64,000 bases of DNA from contig PTFA01000081.1 of assembly GCA_003342895.1 (NCBI GenBank), positions 789,167-853,166 on the forward strand. Reading direction: 5' to 3'. Under the pieces are notes generated by a model, which saw only the letters and a program-made list of their open reading frames with translations, searched no databases and was not told the DNA's origin. Both the position numbers and the translations under genes were made by a program. The stretch is from Casuarius casuarius (Eukaryota > Chordata > Aves > Casuariiformes > Casuariidae). Below, one piece after another: positions 11,901 to 26,900 of this stretch. The first letter of the stretch is position 1. Every line of letters starts with the position of its first letter.

Positions 11901-14900
11901 GATAGAATAATCTAATTTTCTATGCTGTGCTCTTGCAAGGTAGCCAAAGAGCACAAATGTGGGGAAAAAGTGGTTTGGCACAGACTATGTGTTACTACTT
12001 AAGTTGGCCTGATCACAATAAACTGTTAAAATGCCTAAAGAAAAAAATGCAATTCTATAATCCGTGTATGGGTCTTAGTAACCAGGTGACCTGAGATTTA
12101 TTCTATCTCAGATTTTCTGTGTGATCTCAGGCAAATTACCTTTCTGTCTGTGCCTGGCTGTAAGGATAACAAGATACCGATTGAGCTGTCCAGTTTCTGA
12201 GATTTGCAAATGGGTGGGAGGGGAAGCAGTATAACCAAGTTATCTTATAGGGCATGTCATCACTTTCAGATTTTCACCAAAGATTTTATCAATGAAGGGA
12301 ATGAGATACTAATCTGTTTGGTGCATAATTACGTTGTAATGTGTTGGGAAAATAATCAAAACTGCTCGTGACTGCTTACAGTTGGCTATAAAACCTTCAG
12401 ACTGAATGATTCGTTTCAGCTGTTCAGTCTTCCAGCTGACAAGATCTGTATCTTTGGGTACATTGCCTATTCGGTTTTGGTGCTAAAAGGCTCAGGACTT
12501 CACTGAATTGCTGTCATTGTATTTAAAATGCATTTTTTGATACATGTTGATGAAGTTTGATCTTGAAGTATGGTGGAGACATGAAAATAAGGAAAAAAAA
12601 TTAGGAATGTATAGCTGTTGACACATTTCTCTGCTTGCAGCAGAAATAAATATGCTTTACTTTGTAATATAGTAACTCTCAGATACAGTTTCCTAGATCA
12701 GTCCAATCTTTCCAGTGGAAGAGGCTAGGTGCCATTAGCCACCTCTTGCCAGTTAAGCACAGATTGTTTTATAAGGAAATTATATATATTCTTCAAAGTT
12801 TAACGGACGGATTTTCCCCAGGTATTAACTGGAAAGCCATCTCTATGTTTTTTATCCACATAAGCTGAGACTGTTAGTTGCTGTAGACTTATAGGTACAT
12901 GTTACTCTCTTACAGTGTAGAACCTGTGCTTGTAGTGCTGTGTGGGAACATAAGTTACTTTACACATTTTGGTTCTTTGGGAATCCTAACGACTGTGACT
13001 GAAGTCCCCTGAGACGTTCATATTAATCAAAACAGAGAGGTTCGGTAATTGAATTAGTAGTGGTTCAGTGCTGAGTCCAATTTAATAATTTTGCCCTCAG
13101 CAGATAGACACAAGGACATCAACAGGATGCATATGCTTCTTAGATAGGTCATGCTGATGTGTAAAAAGGCATGTAGATGCATTTTCCATGCCTAAAGTTG
13201 AATTCCATGCAGGAAATCTTTATGAACGAGTGTTTCTAGATAAACTTTTTAAATAGGCAGATTTCCAGATGCACTTTTACTGGAGGCTTGGAACAAGAAA
13301 TGTGTGCACTGTTATTTTCCAACTTTTCTTTTTTTTAAATTGGGCTTCTCATACTATGGGAACTATTAATACTTGAATAATGGTTTCAAGTAATATTAGC
13401 TATTGGAATCCATCCATCATTCAGTACGCTACATAAGGATACAAGCTGAGGTTAGAGTGGATCTTTATACTGAATTCCATTTTTGTTGCTGTTAATGTTA
13501 AGCGAAACTGAAGTGTGGACCTAGATGGGCAAATATGTCACTGCTCAGAAAGTCCTAACCTTGTCCTCTTTAAGCTGTAATCATCAGTTTCCTTTCTATC
13601 TTGTCCATTACAGAATAAAAACTCTAAATGTCTACTTACAGATATAGTTTTTTTCATGTTGCTTGCTTTCTTCTACCTTCTCCCAATTTAAAATGAAACA
13701 GTGTTTGTATTGCAGTATTTAAGTAAAACTAGAGGCTTGAAATTCTTTCTTTAACCATATTATTTTCTTTGCAGAAAATCGAAAGTCTCAAAGAAACAAC
13801 CAGTGTAAGTTTCTTTAATTTTTATATGTTATATATAGATTCTGAAAAATCACCTCACTTTCTTGTGAATATGTTTAAAGGTTTCAGTTTTGTTTTAATG
13901 GTGGAACAATGGAGGAAAAAAAATACCAGATTTCAGACTAGTTCCGAGGGAAAATGGTAGTGAACCATTTCATGTTTTGGCCAGATGTCAACTTTATTTG
14001 AAACTTTTGGGGGCAGGTTCAGCTTTACTAAATATAAATTTGAAACTAAACAAAAAAATCAATTTTTCTGGAAGTGTTCTTTTTAATCTTTTTTTCTCAA
14101 AAAGAGGTTCTCTTGAGAGAAACATTTACCTTTTGAGAAATCCACATTTTCCAGCAGAAACATCTGATAAGAAGATGTTTCTTACCACAGATCTAGTCTT
14201 TAGAAGAGGCACATGATATGGCCTTATTCTTAACTTTGTTAGCATGGAAAACTCACTTCTCTCCCTTCAGACCTTTTAAAACTTTTAATGAGATGTGGTT
14301 GCCTGCAGTGAGGAGAGTTGATTCTCAGCTTCAAGAAGGTTCATTTCTATCATTCTGTCCTGCTTGTTTTATCCCTTCACCCCAACATTTTTTCAGACAC
14401 TTACTTATTAAGATGTATGTCATGTTCTTCCTTTATTTTATTGGAAATGGGTCTGCTTCTCACCTCACGTTTTCCTCTCGTGTTTATTGCTAAATAACTT
14501 TGTTCATGCTCAGCAGCCTTCTCATCAGCTTAGCTCACACAGTTCAAAGTTACTTGTCTGTTCCAGACCTTTTCCAATTCTTTCTTGATATTTCTTCATT
14601 TCTGATAAATGATAGGGATGTCCTGTTGCTGTATATATGATGGAAAGTGACCACTTTGCCTTGAATTAATTTTCTCTTAGTTCTGATAAATCAATATTCT
14701 TCTCTCCAGTTAAATTTTCTCATCATGGTATTAATTTTGATTTTTTTTTTCCTTTTCACATTATCTCATGTTGAGTCTTTTATAGAATCTTTTTTCTATT
14801 TCTTGAGCACTTCTAGACTCTTAACATAGCATTGATTTAGCTGTCACCTTCCTCTCCCTCTCCTCACCTTCCCTCCCTCCTCACCTGCTCATTATTTGAG

Positions 14901-17900
14901 TTAATGCTGAATGGATTACCCTGAATAATGGAAAAAGTCTCTGAACAGCCTGGCTGCTGAGCATAGTAGAGGGTCAGCTTGGGGCCCACTGGACTTGGAT
15001 TTTTTTTTTCTTTAGCTGCTGTCACATCAGACCAAGGCTGACTTCTGCACAGCAGCAGTACCATCTATGCATTATCCTGATGAGTGTTTCGGTTTCTGGG
15101 AGTCCATGGTAGAAGTCCAGTAGTGTGACGGCAAAGAAGCAGCCTGGCTCTGGTGCAGCATTTCAGATTTGTCTGGCATCTTAGGATCATAAAATCATAG
15201 AATAGTTGAGGTTGGATGGGCCCTCTAGATATCATCTAGTCCAACCCCCCTTCTCAAAGCAGAGTCAACCAGAGCAGGACCGTGTCCAGTTGGGTGTTGA
15301 ATGTTTCCAAGGATGGAGACTCCACAGCCTCTTTGGGCAACCTGTTCCAGTGTTCAGCCACCTCACAGTAAACAAGTTTTTTCTTATGTTTAAATGGCAT
15401 TTCCTGTATTTCAGTTTGTGCCCATTGCCTCTTGTCCTGTCACTGGATACCACTGAGAAGAATCTGGGTCCATCTTCTTTTACACCCTCCCATCAGATAT
15501 TTATACACACTGATAAAATCCCTCCTGAGCCTTTTCCTTTCCAGGCTAACCAGTCCCAGCTCTCTCAACCTCTCCTTGTGTGACAGATGCTCCAGTCTCG
15601 TAATCATCTTTGTGGCCCTTCACTGGACTTGCTCCAGTATGTCCATGTCTTTCTTGCACTGCTCTTGAAGTGTGCTACAGGCACAGACCTCTCCAAGAGT
15701 CTGCTGAGATTTGGCAGAGCTTATTAGTGCTGGTTAAACACAAGCCGAGCGAGACCTCGGTTGCTCTGCCCACGATGTTGTGATGGGCAGTGGCTGTCTC
15801 TCTCTCCTGGTTAGTTTTGTCCAGCATGAATGTAACAGGACCAGTGGGGCCCAAGATAATTGTGTGGAGCCATTGGTGTCCTGGAAACATGGTGCAGAAA
15901 CATATCGGCCGACTCTCTGTGGAAATAGTTTGTGTCTGGCAGGGTGCTTATTTGCTAGTTAAAATTGTCAAGGCATGAGATGACCCTGTGGGATTATTGG
16001 TAACATACACACTGGATAATGTTATCCTGGATATCCTGGTTATCGTGGATAATGTTGTAGTGTTATGAGGATGCTATGATGGGATGCTTCCCAGTCTTGT
16101 CATCCTGAATCTTTTGATAGGCTGATGTTAGTGTTTCCCAGTGCTCTTGTTTCATATCCTATTTCTCTCCTTTTTGCTTCACATGTTCAGCTCTTTCGTG
16201 GTACTCTGCTGTTCTCCTTTTACTGTATCTCATGATATGTTAAGTATCAGAACTCGCATTGTTTACTCTTCTCTAGAACTTCCATTGCTTTCGTCTTAAT
16301 TAACTTTATTTACTTTCCTTCACCCCTCCCTCTTATCTTCAGCTTGCACAGAGAATTTGTCAAGTGTTTAAACCAGAGGATATCTTTATTAAAACTAAAA
16401 AAAGCAGTGCTGCATAAGTGCGATAGGTATGCTACTTGCTCAGGACTTACCTGCTTACAGCTCTCTGAGTTTAAAGTTGGCTTCCATTTCACCTTGATGT
16501 CTTGTGTGTGGCTTTTGGCTACCTTAATTTTTTACGGCTATTCTTTTGTCCTTGGCAACAAAAGGGGAAGGGAAAATAGGGGTCTACAGAAGTGTGTGTC
16601 TATTTAATTTTTACCCAATATTTTGGTTAATATTGTATGTAACTATTAAGATGCTGATTTTGGTTTTTTTTCTGTTTTATGTTTTTCTAGAGTATGGTAG
16701 AATCAATAAAACACTGCATTGTGTTGCTACAGATTGCTAAAGTAAGTACACTGTAAACAATTTTGAACTTTAATTATACAGCATTAATCTGTGTGAAAAC
16801 TCATTTTTTCATCTGACACTTGAAATCTAAGAGTGTGCTCTATCACGTATGTTCCAGAATGTATTAAAAAAACTATGTAGGTTAACTTATACCATTTTAA
16901 TGACGTTTCAGAAATACTGAGTTCCACAGCAGACAATCATATTCATTTTCACAGCCGAAACTTCAATTACTTTATTCAGCCTTTTGCCTTTATATGATGG
17001 GTTTTAATAAGGAAATAATTCTAAACATATTGGCTATAGTCAATATAACCTAATTCATTTTGTAATTTGTAAAACTACTAAGATATGAAGATAGGTAATT
17101 TATTGTAAGAGGGGGAAAAAGAATCCTTACAGAAAAACACCTGTCAGCTTCCTACAAATCATAAAGATTAAAACACATTTGACAGTCATAAAGTTTGTGC
17201 TTTATTATTCCTGTGTTGCTGTTGCAAATGTCTTTTTAAAGTACTAGTGTCCCTGCATTCAGCAGGTCAGATTTTCTACCTGGGAAGAAGTTTTTGATAT
17301 TTATTTTCTGGTTTTGAATGAGCTAATGTATATTTCATTGACTGGTTAAAAAAAAATTGTCAGGTTATTCATACGTTACCTAGTATAAATAATAAAATCA
17401 ATAACTACTGTGGCCCATCACAACAGCTGTACCACTAGCATTGCTTCCAGAGCATTCAATTGCTGCTTCATGAGCTGGAGTGATACTCCTAGGTCACTGA
17501 GTGGCCAGAATTGGTGCTGTTTTGAATCTGCTGCTAAAACATCTGTTCTTCTTTTGGTCTTTATATTTGCATTGCAGGGCAATTTTTACTGACCTGAGGC
17601 TTGCTTTTCAGGAAACTGATGTTCCAAAAAGCTCAACATGCAAAAAAAAGTTCTTTTAAAGTTCACCAGCAATTTGTAGGAAAAACAAAGCAAATTTTAT
17701 TTGAGTTAAACTTTGTTTTGCAGAGTTTGCAATTAGACTAAATCAGAGCCTTCTACAAATGTAAGGGTAACAGAACAAAAATTTAATGAAACTAACGAGT
17801 CTTTCTGCTTCATTTAAGAATGTGACTAGCATAAATAGTAAAAGGGAAAATTGTGATGTTAAAAATCTAAACTGTGATTTGACAAGGCTTTTTATAGGTC

Positions 17901-20900
17901 TCGAGTTCATGATGATGTTGGAATTTCTTGAAGCAGGAATTATGTTATTTGAGAATACAAATGGGTCATACACTTAAACTTTCACAGCACTGAAATGTTT
18001 TGTTGTCTTGTTAAAGATGGTGAGATTTGCTTATTGGATTTTTTTTTTCAAGTTCTGTTCTTACAGCCTTTCATATGTGGTATGTAGGATATGTTAACTA
18101 TGAGCTGTTTGTTTATATGTCAGGAGCAAAGTTAAGACATTGTTCTGTAAAGAAACTAACTTATACCATTTTCAGAATTTAAGACTGAATTTAATCATAA
18201 CTCATTGTAGTTTTTTCAGGAATAGGCGTAGGCACTTCAATCTTTTTTCCTGTACTCTGGATTAAAAAAATTTTTTTTAAGAGCTTTCAAATGTAATGCT
18301 GCTGTTTGTCTTCATTTCTAGATGCCTGATACATTTTACAGAATTTTGAGGCCTGTGAAAATTGAAGTGCTTAGATCCTTGCAGGATCAGGTTCCTCTGG
18401 ATGCAAAACTCATTCAGTAAAGAGATCAGTGCATCTGTGAAAATGAAATGTTCACATTTTTAGTTTAAAAAGATAGATAAATTCTGAGGACAAGATTAGT
18501 TAACATGTTTATGCAGAAACAACAATATTTTACAAGCAGCAGGGTACATTGAGATAGTTTTGTGCCACATGAATCTAGAGCCAGAACAACCTGTGTTTAG
18601 CATGCAGCGATACATTTTGAATCCTTCAAAGCAGTGATAGCAGAAAGCCTTGTAAAATCACTCAGTGTTGTGGTAATACTCAACACTAAAATTAAATTTC
18701 CCAAAAGTCTTTGGGGAGTTTCATCTGCATGGAAAGCTGCAGCAGAAGGTTGGCCTGCTGTCTCCTCTCCTCTTCTCCTGGGAGCTGGGACCTCCCAGTC
18801 ACAGCCTAACTCCTTTTCTCTTGCTCACTTTGTAGCTAGAACGGGCAGGTGGGTTTCAAGCACGTCAGTGCCTCTCTGCTGAGGGCTGCAGGCTGTGGCC
18901 AGTCCCTCTTGCTGGTGTGCAGCTGGCTTTGCTCAAGGAAACAGAATTTGTTGGTGGAAGATGGATGGAGAGAGAGGGAGAGAAGCAAAGGTGCTGTGGG
19001 TCTTGATTGCAGTACTACTACTCTGTACAGCGTAGCACTAGTGGAGGAGTAATGTCACAGAGCCTTTGGTAGTGTCCGTACCTAATAATTTGCTGTCATT
19101 TGGTACTCGATATATTTAGAATTGCATTAGTACTGTGGTACCAGCAGGTTGCATGTCTTTGGTAGATTTGGGAGAGTCAGTTACAGATTAGATGATAATA
19201 TCCTAGTTTTCTTATGCAGACATGTAACTTGCTGTATTGAGGTAGCTGTTGGAGAAACAGTGTGTAACAAGCAACTACCTCATTTTTGGTTACTTACTAT
19301 ATAAATGTATCTAACTGTTGTAATTGTTACAGAGGTTCAATTCCTGTGAAATTTTGCACTCTTTTTTTCTTTTTAAGCTCAAATATGCAGTATAGTAGCA
19401 AAGCCGAAAGAGCAGAATTATAGTCTGCTTTTCAGATTCTTGATCAAAGCTGGTTACAGGCAGCTGAGTTAGCTTTCTGGTCCTGTTGACTATCGGATTC
19501 CAGTTCTGTAATGTGCTATGGGTGAGTTTAGTGGGACAAGGGCAAATATCATTTAACTTTGTGCTGATGATAAGCTTATCTTTTTAAAGTTGGAAAGTAG
19601 CATGCTGATAATGGACAAACTGAACTTGTAGTGGCAGTTATATAGCCCTTTTTTGATCAGGTGCAAGGCTCTACTGCTCCAAGTAGCATATAAGCATAAA
19701 GGTAGATGGAGTCGGGGTCCTTTGAGGGACTAATTTGCTAAATGGAAGAAGTTGATTTACGCACAGTGAAAAATATTCTCTTTCAATTTTCCTGCTATTT
19801 TAATAACCTCTCTTCTGCTTTGTCTTCCTTCTCTCTCTCTCTTAAGCAAATACACTTGTTGACTACATGGCATTTCTGATTTTCTTTTTTCCTTTCCATG
19901 AGCTCTGTTGATATCCTGATTTCTTACTGCTGTAGGAAATAAGAATATAGTTCTGTCAGTTGCATGTATATGAAACTTTATATATGTAAAAATTTCTCGA
20001 GTCTGACTGGTAGCTTTCTGTTCAGTTCTCCAGTGTATAACCGTCTAAGATTCTAGAATTTTTTTCCCAAAGCTATAGGGCAAGTATGGCTGATGACTTA
20101 CACTGCTAAAATTAAACCATTTTATCCATACCCCTCCTATTTTTACTTTTATAGTGCCTTTCCTATTAGGAGACACACTTCATAACTACCTGCTGACTGT
20201 TTGCATACCTTGAAAAATGGCATCACTTTTTAAAAACACTTAGAAACTATTTCAGTTTCAAATATGTAGCCATTTATTATTTGGATGATTTTGATATATT
20301 GAGGCAAATCGGTTTCTTATTGCGCGTTAAGTTGAACTGCTTTGTGGACTTATAGCAGCCTGTCTTGTACAATCATGAGTAATAGGAATATGAATAATAA
20401 TGAATAATGAAGTCAGTAGCAACTCGATAGGTATATAATATAATGCAGTGCTTTTACAAATACACCTTGCCGAAAAGCAATCAAAATAAAATAAGTGGGA
20501 TGGGTAGGTGAAGCATTTGGCTTGTGTGAACGACAATTGAAATGGCCCAGTTTTGCTGATAATCTCTGCATGTAAAATATATGTAATGGTCTCTCAGTGG
20601 TTTGCTAAACTGCTTGTAACAGAAATATGTATTATACATTTTATGAAGTAGCTCTTATTATGTTGATACCTGGCTTTGGATCTTTGCCTTCCCTTTTTCA
20701 CCCCATCACTTGCAATCAATTTTGCCTGTCCAGCTCTGGCATTTCTCCCTTCCTACTTCATCAACATGCCACACGCTTGTTGGCTCTGCACTGCTGAGTT
20801 AGGATAGCAATCTTTTGTTTTATTTCTTACACACGAGAGATGATAGTATAACGTGGGAATTTTGTGTGTGGAAAAAATGTTAATATATTTGGGCAGAGGT

Positions 20901-23900
20901 GGCATTTCTGTTTGCCAGCTTGCCACCCACTGGGACTGGGTGCCCTTAGTGTCCCCTTTTTGTCATTGAAAACCTTGCTTAAGAAATGTCAACTAGCAGA
21001 TGTGAAATTTGGGCAGCCTATTGCCAAACATATAAGCTAAAGGAGAGTGTAATATTGTAGCCATTTTAAGTATCAAAACGTATGTATGTCCTAACTTTAT
21101 TTTCAATATTATTTACAGCTTTTTTTTCTTTTCTTGATTCTCTCTTTCTTCATAACTTTGACAACTGGAAATTTGGGGAAATACTCTGCAGGTGTCTCAC
21201 AGTTTATACTGGACAAAGCTATGGATAGATGTGCTGGTTAATATGAACTTCTTGGTAGAAATGAAGAGATTCGACTGAGTGTATTAATAAAATTTAACAC
21301 GGTTGCTGGTACAGTGTTAAAACTGCGCTCACTGTAGATTGGCATTAACGTGCCTGTTGCTAGTGTAATTTCCCCCCGATGATAGTTCTTTCCATGCATT
21401 GCCTGCTCTTCACATAAGCCTCTAGGCCAAGGCTAGTCTCTTAATAAGATAAACAGGTTTTAAAATCTAATAAAGCTTAAAACATTTAATTTCAAAAGGC
21501 ACTTTTGCCTTTCAGAAGCCAGAAGTGCTTTTGGAAGCTTGACCTATATGCTAACCATTGCTCTTTAGAAACAACTTAATGTGTTTCAGTATTTAGGGCC
21601 TCGTTGGTACTACAGACCACGTTTTGGGGGACTCCTAGTTATTTAGCAGGAACCTGCATTGTAAGGCATAATAGCATTATACAGTGTGGAAGGGATATTT
21701 TTAAAATTGTTCCAGTTTGTGTGGGCAGGTCCTCAGAACACTCTAAGCATCAGCTGTGCAGGGATGATGTACAGAATTGTTTCTTCTGAATCTAGTCGCT
21801 ATATCCCATGATGAGAAACACTAACATTTTATGGCTGAAAATGTAAACGTTCCTGAGAGAAACTTACTGTTATAGTTCTCACGTAACACAGAACTGATAA
21901 GTCATACAAGATTGATATGTTGATATTTTTAACATTTTTTCCTTAAGGACCAAAATAATGAGGAGAAGCACGCAGATGGACTTATAGTAAGTTTAAATCT
22001 AATCTTTATCTGCCTTTATTTCTGCAGAACATGTGAACAGAGACCTGAATTTCCACTCATTTTGCAACATACTTTCTTCTTTCTCTAATTTACTGCTTCA
22101 AGTCTCTTGTTAAAAATACTGTTGAGCTGTTAGCTTCTGAGGTTGGCTGCCACTTTTGCCGTTAGAAAATATAGTGACCAGTTTTATACTGACTGTTTTA
22201 AATGGCAGTATTATGGCTGAGCACTTAGATAAAAATCTGCCACGTGAACAGATGAAAGGGGCAATCATTGGGATAGAAATAGTTTTGCGTTTCATCTGAA
22301 GTGTCTTTATGTATAAAATAGATCTGCTATCTATGTGCTTCAAGTAGTTTGTCTGCTCTGCTGTGCTCCTCTGACACGCAGTAGTGTTATGTCCGCTTCA
22401 GCAATGTTTCATCTTTAATACAACTTCTTCATTTTTAATGACTTCTGTCATCTTTGGTTTCAGTCATATGTGACTTCTGTTTCTTTGTTCTGTTTTTGTC
22501 ACTTGAATACTTTTCAGATATTTTTAATAGGAGGTTGGTTTCAGTATAACGTAACTCTCTAAAAATCATAGTTTGTTTTAATTACAGTTGACTGTAATTC
22601 CTAAGCTCTACTATCTATGACATACAGTTTTAATAGTATGATTTTTCTGGTGTGAACTTTGAAGCAAAGATGCATGTACAAGTTTTGGTTTCATGCTTAC
22701 TGTAAATATATGTGGAGAGTTGCATAATTCAGGGCTTGGTGCAAGGGAACATGTTGTGTTGCATGCCCTGGAACGGAGGTCGTGCAGCAGTATGCTCCTG
22801 CAGTTTCCTATGGCAGAGAGGCTCTGCAGCTCTACATGTTTGCCTCCTAACTATATTTCTTTTCTCAGAAATGCAATACAGATATTAGGACTTTTGATAG
22901 TCCTAAATTTTAGCCACTACTGTAATTGTCTCCGGGCTAGGTTATGTTGAAAAAACCTGTATTTTTGTAAGAATATGCAAAGTAATGCAGCAGTCATTGT
23001 GAAGGCTGAAATTTTGGTGCCACTAAGGTTGACAGTATAGTTCACATAAGCTTGGATTTAAGATCAGGATATCGCTTCAGGTTCAGGCAGGAATATGCTA
23101 TCAGCTTGATACCATGATGAAGGCAGGTTTTTGTTTTTTTTAACTTGACTTTTTAAAATTATTATTAAAATAAAGGAATAGGAAATGTTTTTAGATATGC
23201 CTTTGTCTGTTTCTAAACCATGAAGGCATACCCCAAAATACTTGAGGAAAAACTCTAGTTAATGGTGCAGGATGGAGAAATATTTACGAATAAGATTACA
23301 ATCCCTCATACAAAGTCAAAGGTGAAATTCCTGTGTTTTCTCCTTTATCATACCCATGTTCTGCATCATATTGCTTTTAGTTTTCCTGAAAACTAGGGGA
23401 GGTAGAAATAGCAATGGCATTTTGTATATCATAGGATTCATCTTGCTTCTGAAGGTCTCTCAGGTCTGATCATGATTTTAACTGTGAAGTATATGGGACA
23501 GGGACCTATTTATGTTGCATGCATAGTTGCACAACGGTTGTTTCTAAGCCGGAATGCAGCAGAGGAGTAGTACATGTACTAGACTGATTATTTGTATGTT
23601 AGTCATAAGTCACATCAGCCGAAGCTTAGGAGAGCTTTTTTTTTTTCTTTTAATAAACAGGGAATAGTAGTGTTGTTTTCAGTTAAATAAATTCTGTGCT
23701 ATAAAAAATCTTCATTGGATTGCTGATTCTGACATAGGAGTAAAGTTCAGAATAAGGGTTAACTAGGAAAAGAGGCAAGAAAGAAGTCATCCACATGTAG
23801 GAAGATGGGTGGAAGGTTAAAATGATGAGTTTCCCCCAGTCTACATGAAAATGAAAAAGAGTAAAGGAAGGGAAGAAGATTGCCTTTTTTTAACAGTAAA

Positions 23901-26900
23901 ATTTTAAATATTGATCTAAAAAGAGGATAGGATTAAACATACAGATTGAAATTAAAAGCAAAGCTCATCTTTTTTCTTTCTTTTCTTTTTTAAAGCAGAG
24001 CATTTTTCAAAAACAGAACTCAGTATTATTATGTTACTTCCTGTGCTTGGCATTTTTCTATTTAAGCATAGTAGCAAGACTTCCTAAAAAATCAAGGCAA
24101 AGATTTTCACAGTTCTGACAGATTCATGTTTTTTAATTACAAGAGGTTTGGAAAAGGGTTTTACATGCCTTTTACCCAGTTATTAGCCAGAACAACATGG
24201 CAATTCTGTTTTTTGCATGTAAACCTATATAGGAGCAATTGTTAGATTATGACAAAATATCAGTTAAGCAAGGTAAAAACCATGCTAATTTGAATTAAAA
24301 GACATTGCCACTTACCCAACAAGCATCTTGGAAATCTAAAAGCCAAGAACGTTTACTGGTGTCGGTGACTTTTGACTGCTGAGTTGGGTTGATGCTTGGT
24401 TTTCAGAGAGCCTGAGTTTGCAAGTAAATTGAAATATCCTTGGAGATGGAGATGTGCTGAAAATTGTCAGCTTGTATTCAAAAAAATTTTGGCAACAAAA
24501 TGCCACTTTATGGCTGTAAATGTACAAATATCCCGTTTTAATTCATGCATTGATTTAGTGTTGTCTGGACAAATTATTTTCTGAAGAAATTGTTTTTAAA
24601 AATGCAGATTACTTATTCTAATTTTGCCAGATGATTTGTGTCCATCTTTCTCCTCCTGCACACAGTAGCTACTAATGGACATTGGAAAGCATAGCAGAAG
24701 ATAAAACTTGAAATACAGAGCTCTTTATAGGATAATTCAAATCTGTAGCAAATTCAGTTTAGTATTTTAAAGTTTGTGTAAAGAGTGAAAGTATTACTGT
24801 TTGAAAGTATTTCTCATGTCCTCAACTGTCAATTTGTGTGTCATTTTTCTCTCTCAGGACTTTACTATCTTGCATTTGGGCATTTCTTGCGCTCACCATG
24901 TTGTTACTATCTAGACTTTTTTTTCTTTTTCTTTTAAATTAAGAAAAGACTGTACTTTTGTTTCTTTGTCTCAGAGTACTATAAATCCTGTTGACGCAGT
25001 GTATCAGCCTAGTCCTTTGGAACCGTCAGTGATCAGCACGATGCCTTCCCAGACTGTCATACCTCCAGGTAAGGTATACAGAAAGAAGCTCACTAGAAAT
25101 ATTAATGAACAGGGAAGGATGAAACTGCAGTCTAGGTGCAGAGGCTGCATAATGGTGGGTAGCTTCTGTGTCATGTTTGCAAAACAGATACACCGCACTT
25201 GGTGGTGCGCACACACCGCAGCAGTGTGAAGGAAGGAGAAAGAGTGGGAAGCGTTGAGCCAGCCTGAGCCTGTAGTTTTGTGAATATGCTGATTTGTTTT
25301 TCTTGTTCTAAATTGCTAGCTTACATTTCTAATATTTTTTTTTGAATAAATGAAATGATAGTTTTCAGAAAACATAAAACCTTACTAACTGCATTTCTTT
25401 TCTTAATGCCATCTTTGCTTGTTAATGAAAAAAAGCTAGACAACAATGATGGAAAAATGCATTTTTCTGTCTAAATGGCTCTTTTAGACAAAGACTTCTT
25501 TTTTTGAAGGTGAGGTGAAACAATGGGGAATCTCCTTCCCAACAAAAGCACAATTCTCCTATTAAACTTGGGTTTTGAATTGTTTGGTTTAACATACCAA
25601 AATATCCCCCTAGAACCTGCTCAGTTGTGCAAATCAGAGCAGCGACCCTCATCCTTGCCAGTGGGACCTGTGGTGGCATCACTTGGAAATCAGACTCCAA
25701 CACCAAATAGTACAGGTACAGTTTTGTGTGACTGTCTTATCAAAGTATAAGAAACAAATCCTGAATATATAGTGTCTATAATCTAATGTAACTATGTATT
25801 GTGATAATGTTATATAGGCCAATTATAAAGGAAGAGTTTAAACTACTAGAAATTTTGTTCTTAGTCTTATCTCTTTGTGTGAGCAACACTAGTATTCCCA
25901 CCGATCGCTTCATCAGAGTTGCACCTTTTCTGTTCTGATGTGTTGGGGGGGGGGTGGGGGATGGCACACAACTGCTTGACTTGACCTAGTAAACTCATAA
26001 GCTTGTCTAACCTACGTTTTGCTATATTTCTGAGAAATAGCTCTGAAGCAAGAGGAGTCTCCCTGTGCCTTTGTGACGTGCCTACCAGCTCTCTCAATAA
26101 ATTTCTCTACCAAATGTGTTTAGCCTTTGCTTTTCAAATACTGACTCAGATGAAATCTTCCCCAGGGCCTTAATTTTTCTTCCTTGACTTGACAGTTTTC
26201 TTTCTTCTCTTTAGATTTTAATCTCTTCCACTGTAGATCATTTTCACGCACAAATGATCGTGATCATACCACCTTACATCTTGCTTTAATCAATGTCCAT
26301 TTCAGTGTTGTGTTAAAATCAATTATTCTGGCTCCTAAATATCATACTGAAATATGCAGGAATACTGGTAGCTTGCTTTTTCGTTTCCACCATCACAATC
26401 TTGTAGCAATCGGCACAAAGGTTTTGCAGTTACTACGTCGTGCATGACCTTTTGGTTTTTTAATTCGTTGATTCTTCCCTTTCCCTCTTAAACAACAGTA
26501 TTTATTTGAAATACAACAGATAATTTTGTAAGTTATATTATAAAATAAAATCACCTTTCCAGTTTATTTGAAGTTAGATTTCTACAGCTTTCTCACTTTA
26601 ACAGTTGAAGAGTAATTATTAAAATGCTGCACTTAAAATGATTGACCTACAGAACTTGTAATACTTTATTGGATTGTAGTATTTTGTTCAAATACCTAAA
26701 AACTAATTCCCCTTTGTTGAAAAACATGATGATATATCCCCAAAACTAAAGTTAAACAGAACTTAAAAATACAACCTGATATATTGCTGTAATGTAAATC
26801 AAGAAAAAGCCTCACTAACTACTCGGTTTTCATTTATATTCTAATAAACTAACAGGCTGCAAGGAATGTTTAACTACCACCACCCCCCACCTCAAAAAAG

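Larger units (their letters stand above)
8069..13774 (+). other. OSBPL9: OSBPL9 intron with GC donor
   Basis: A 5.7-kb GC-AG intron (GCAAGT...TTTGCAG). It contains an A-run at 8293-8311 and a pair of 103-bp direct repeats at 8406-8508 and 10330-10432. No supported exon was found. Confidence 0.8.

Noticed and set aside
25945..25960. G-run tract as a G-quadruplex
   Set aside because: It is a low-complexity homopolymer without four spaced runs, likely a slippage tract. The same applies to 30889-30899.
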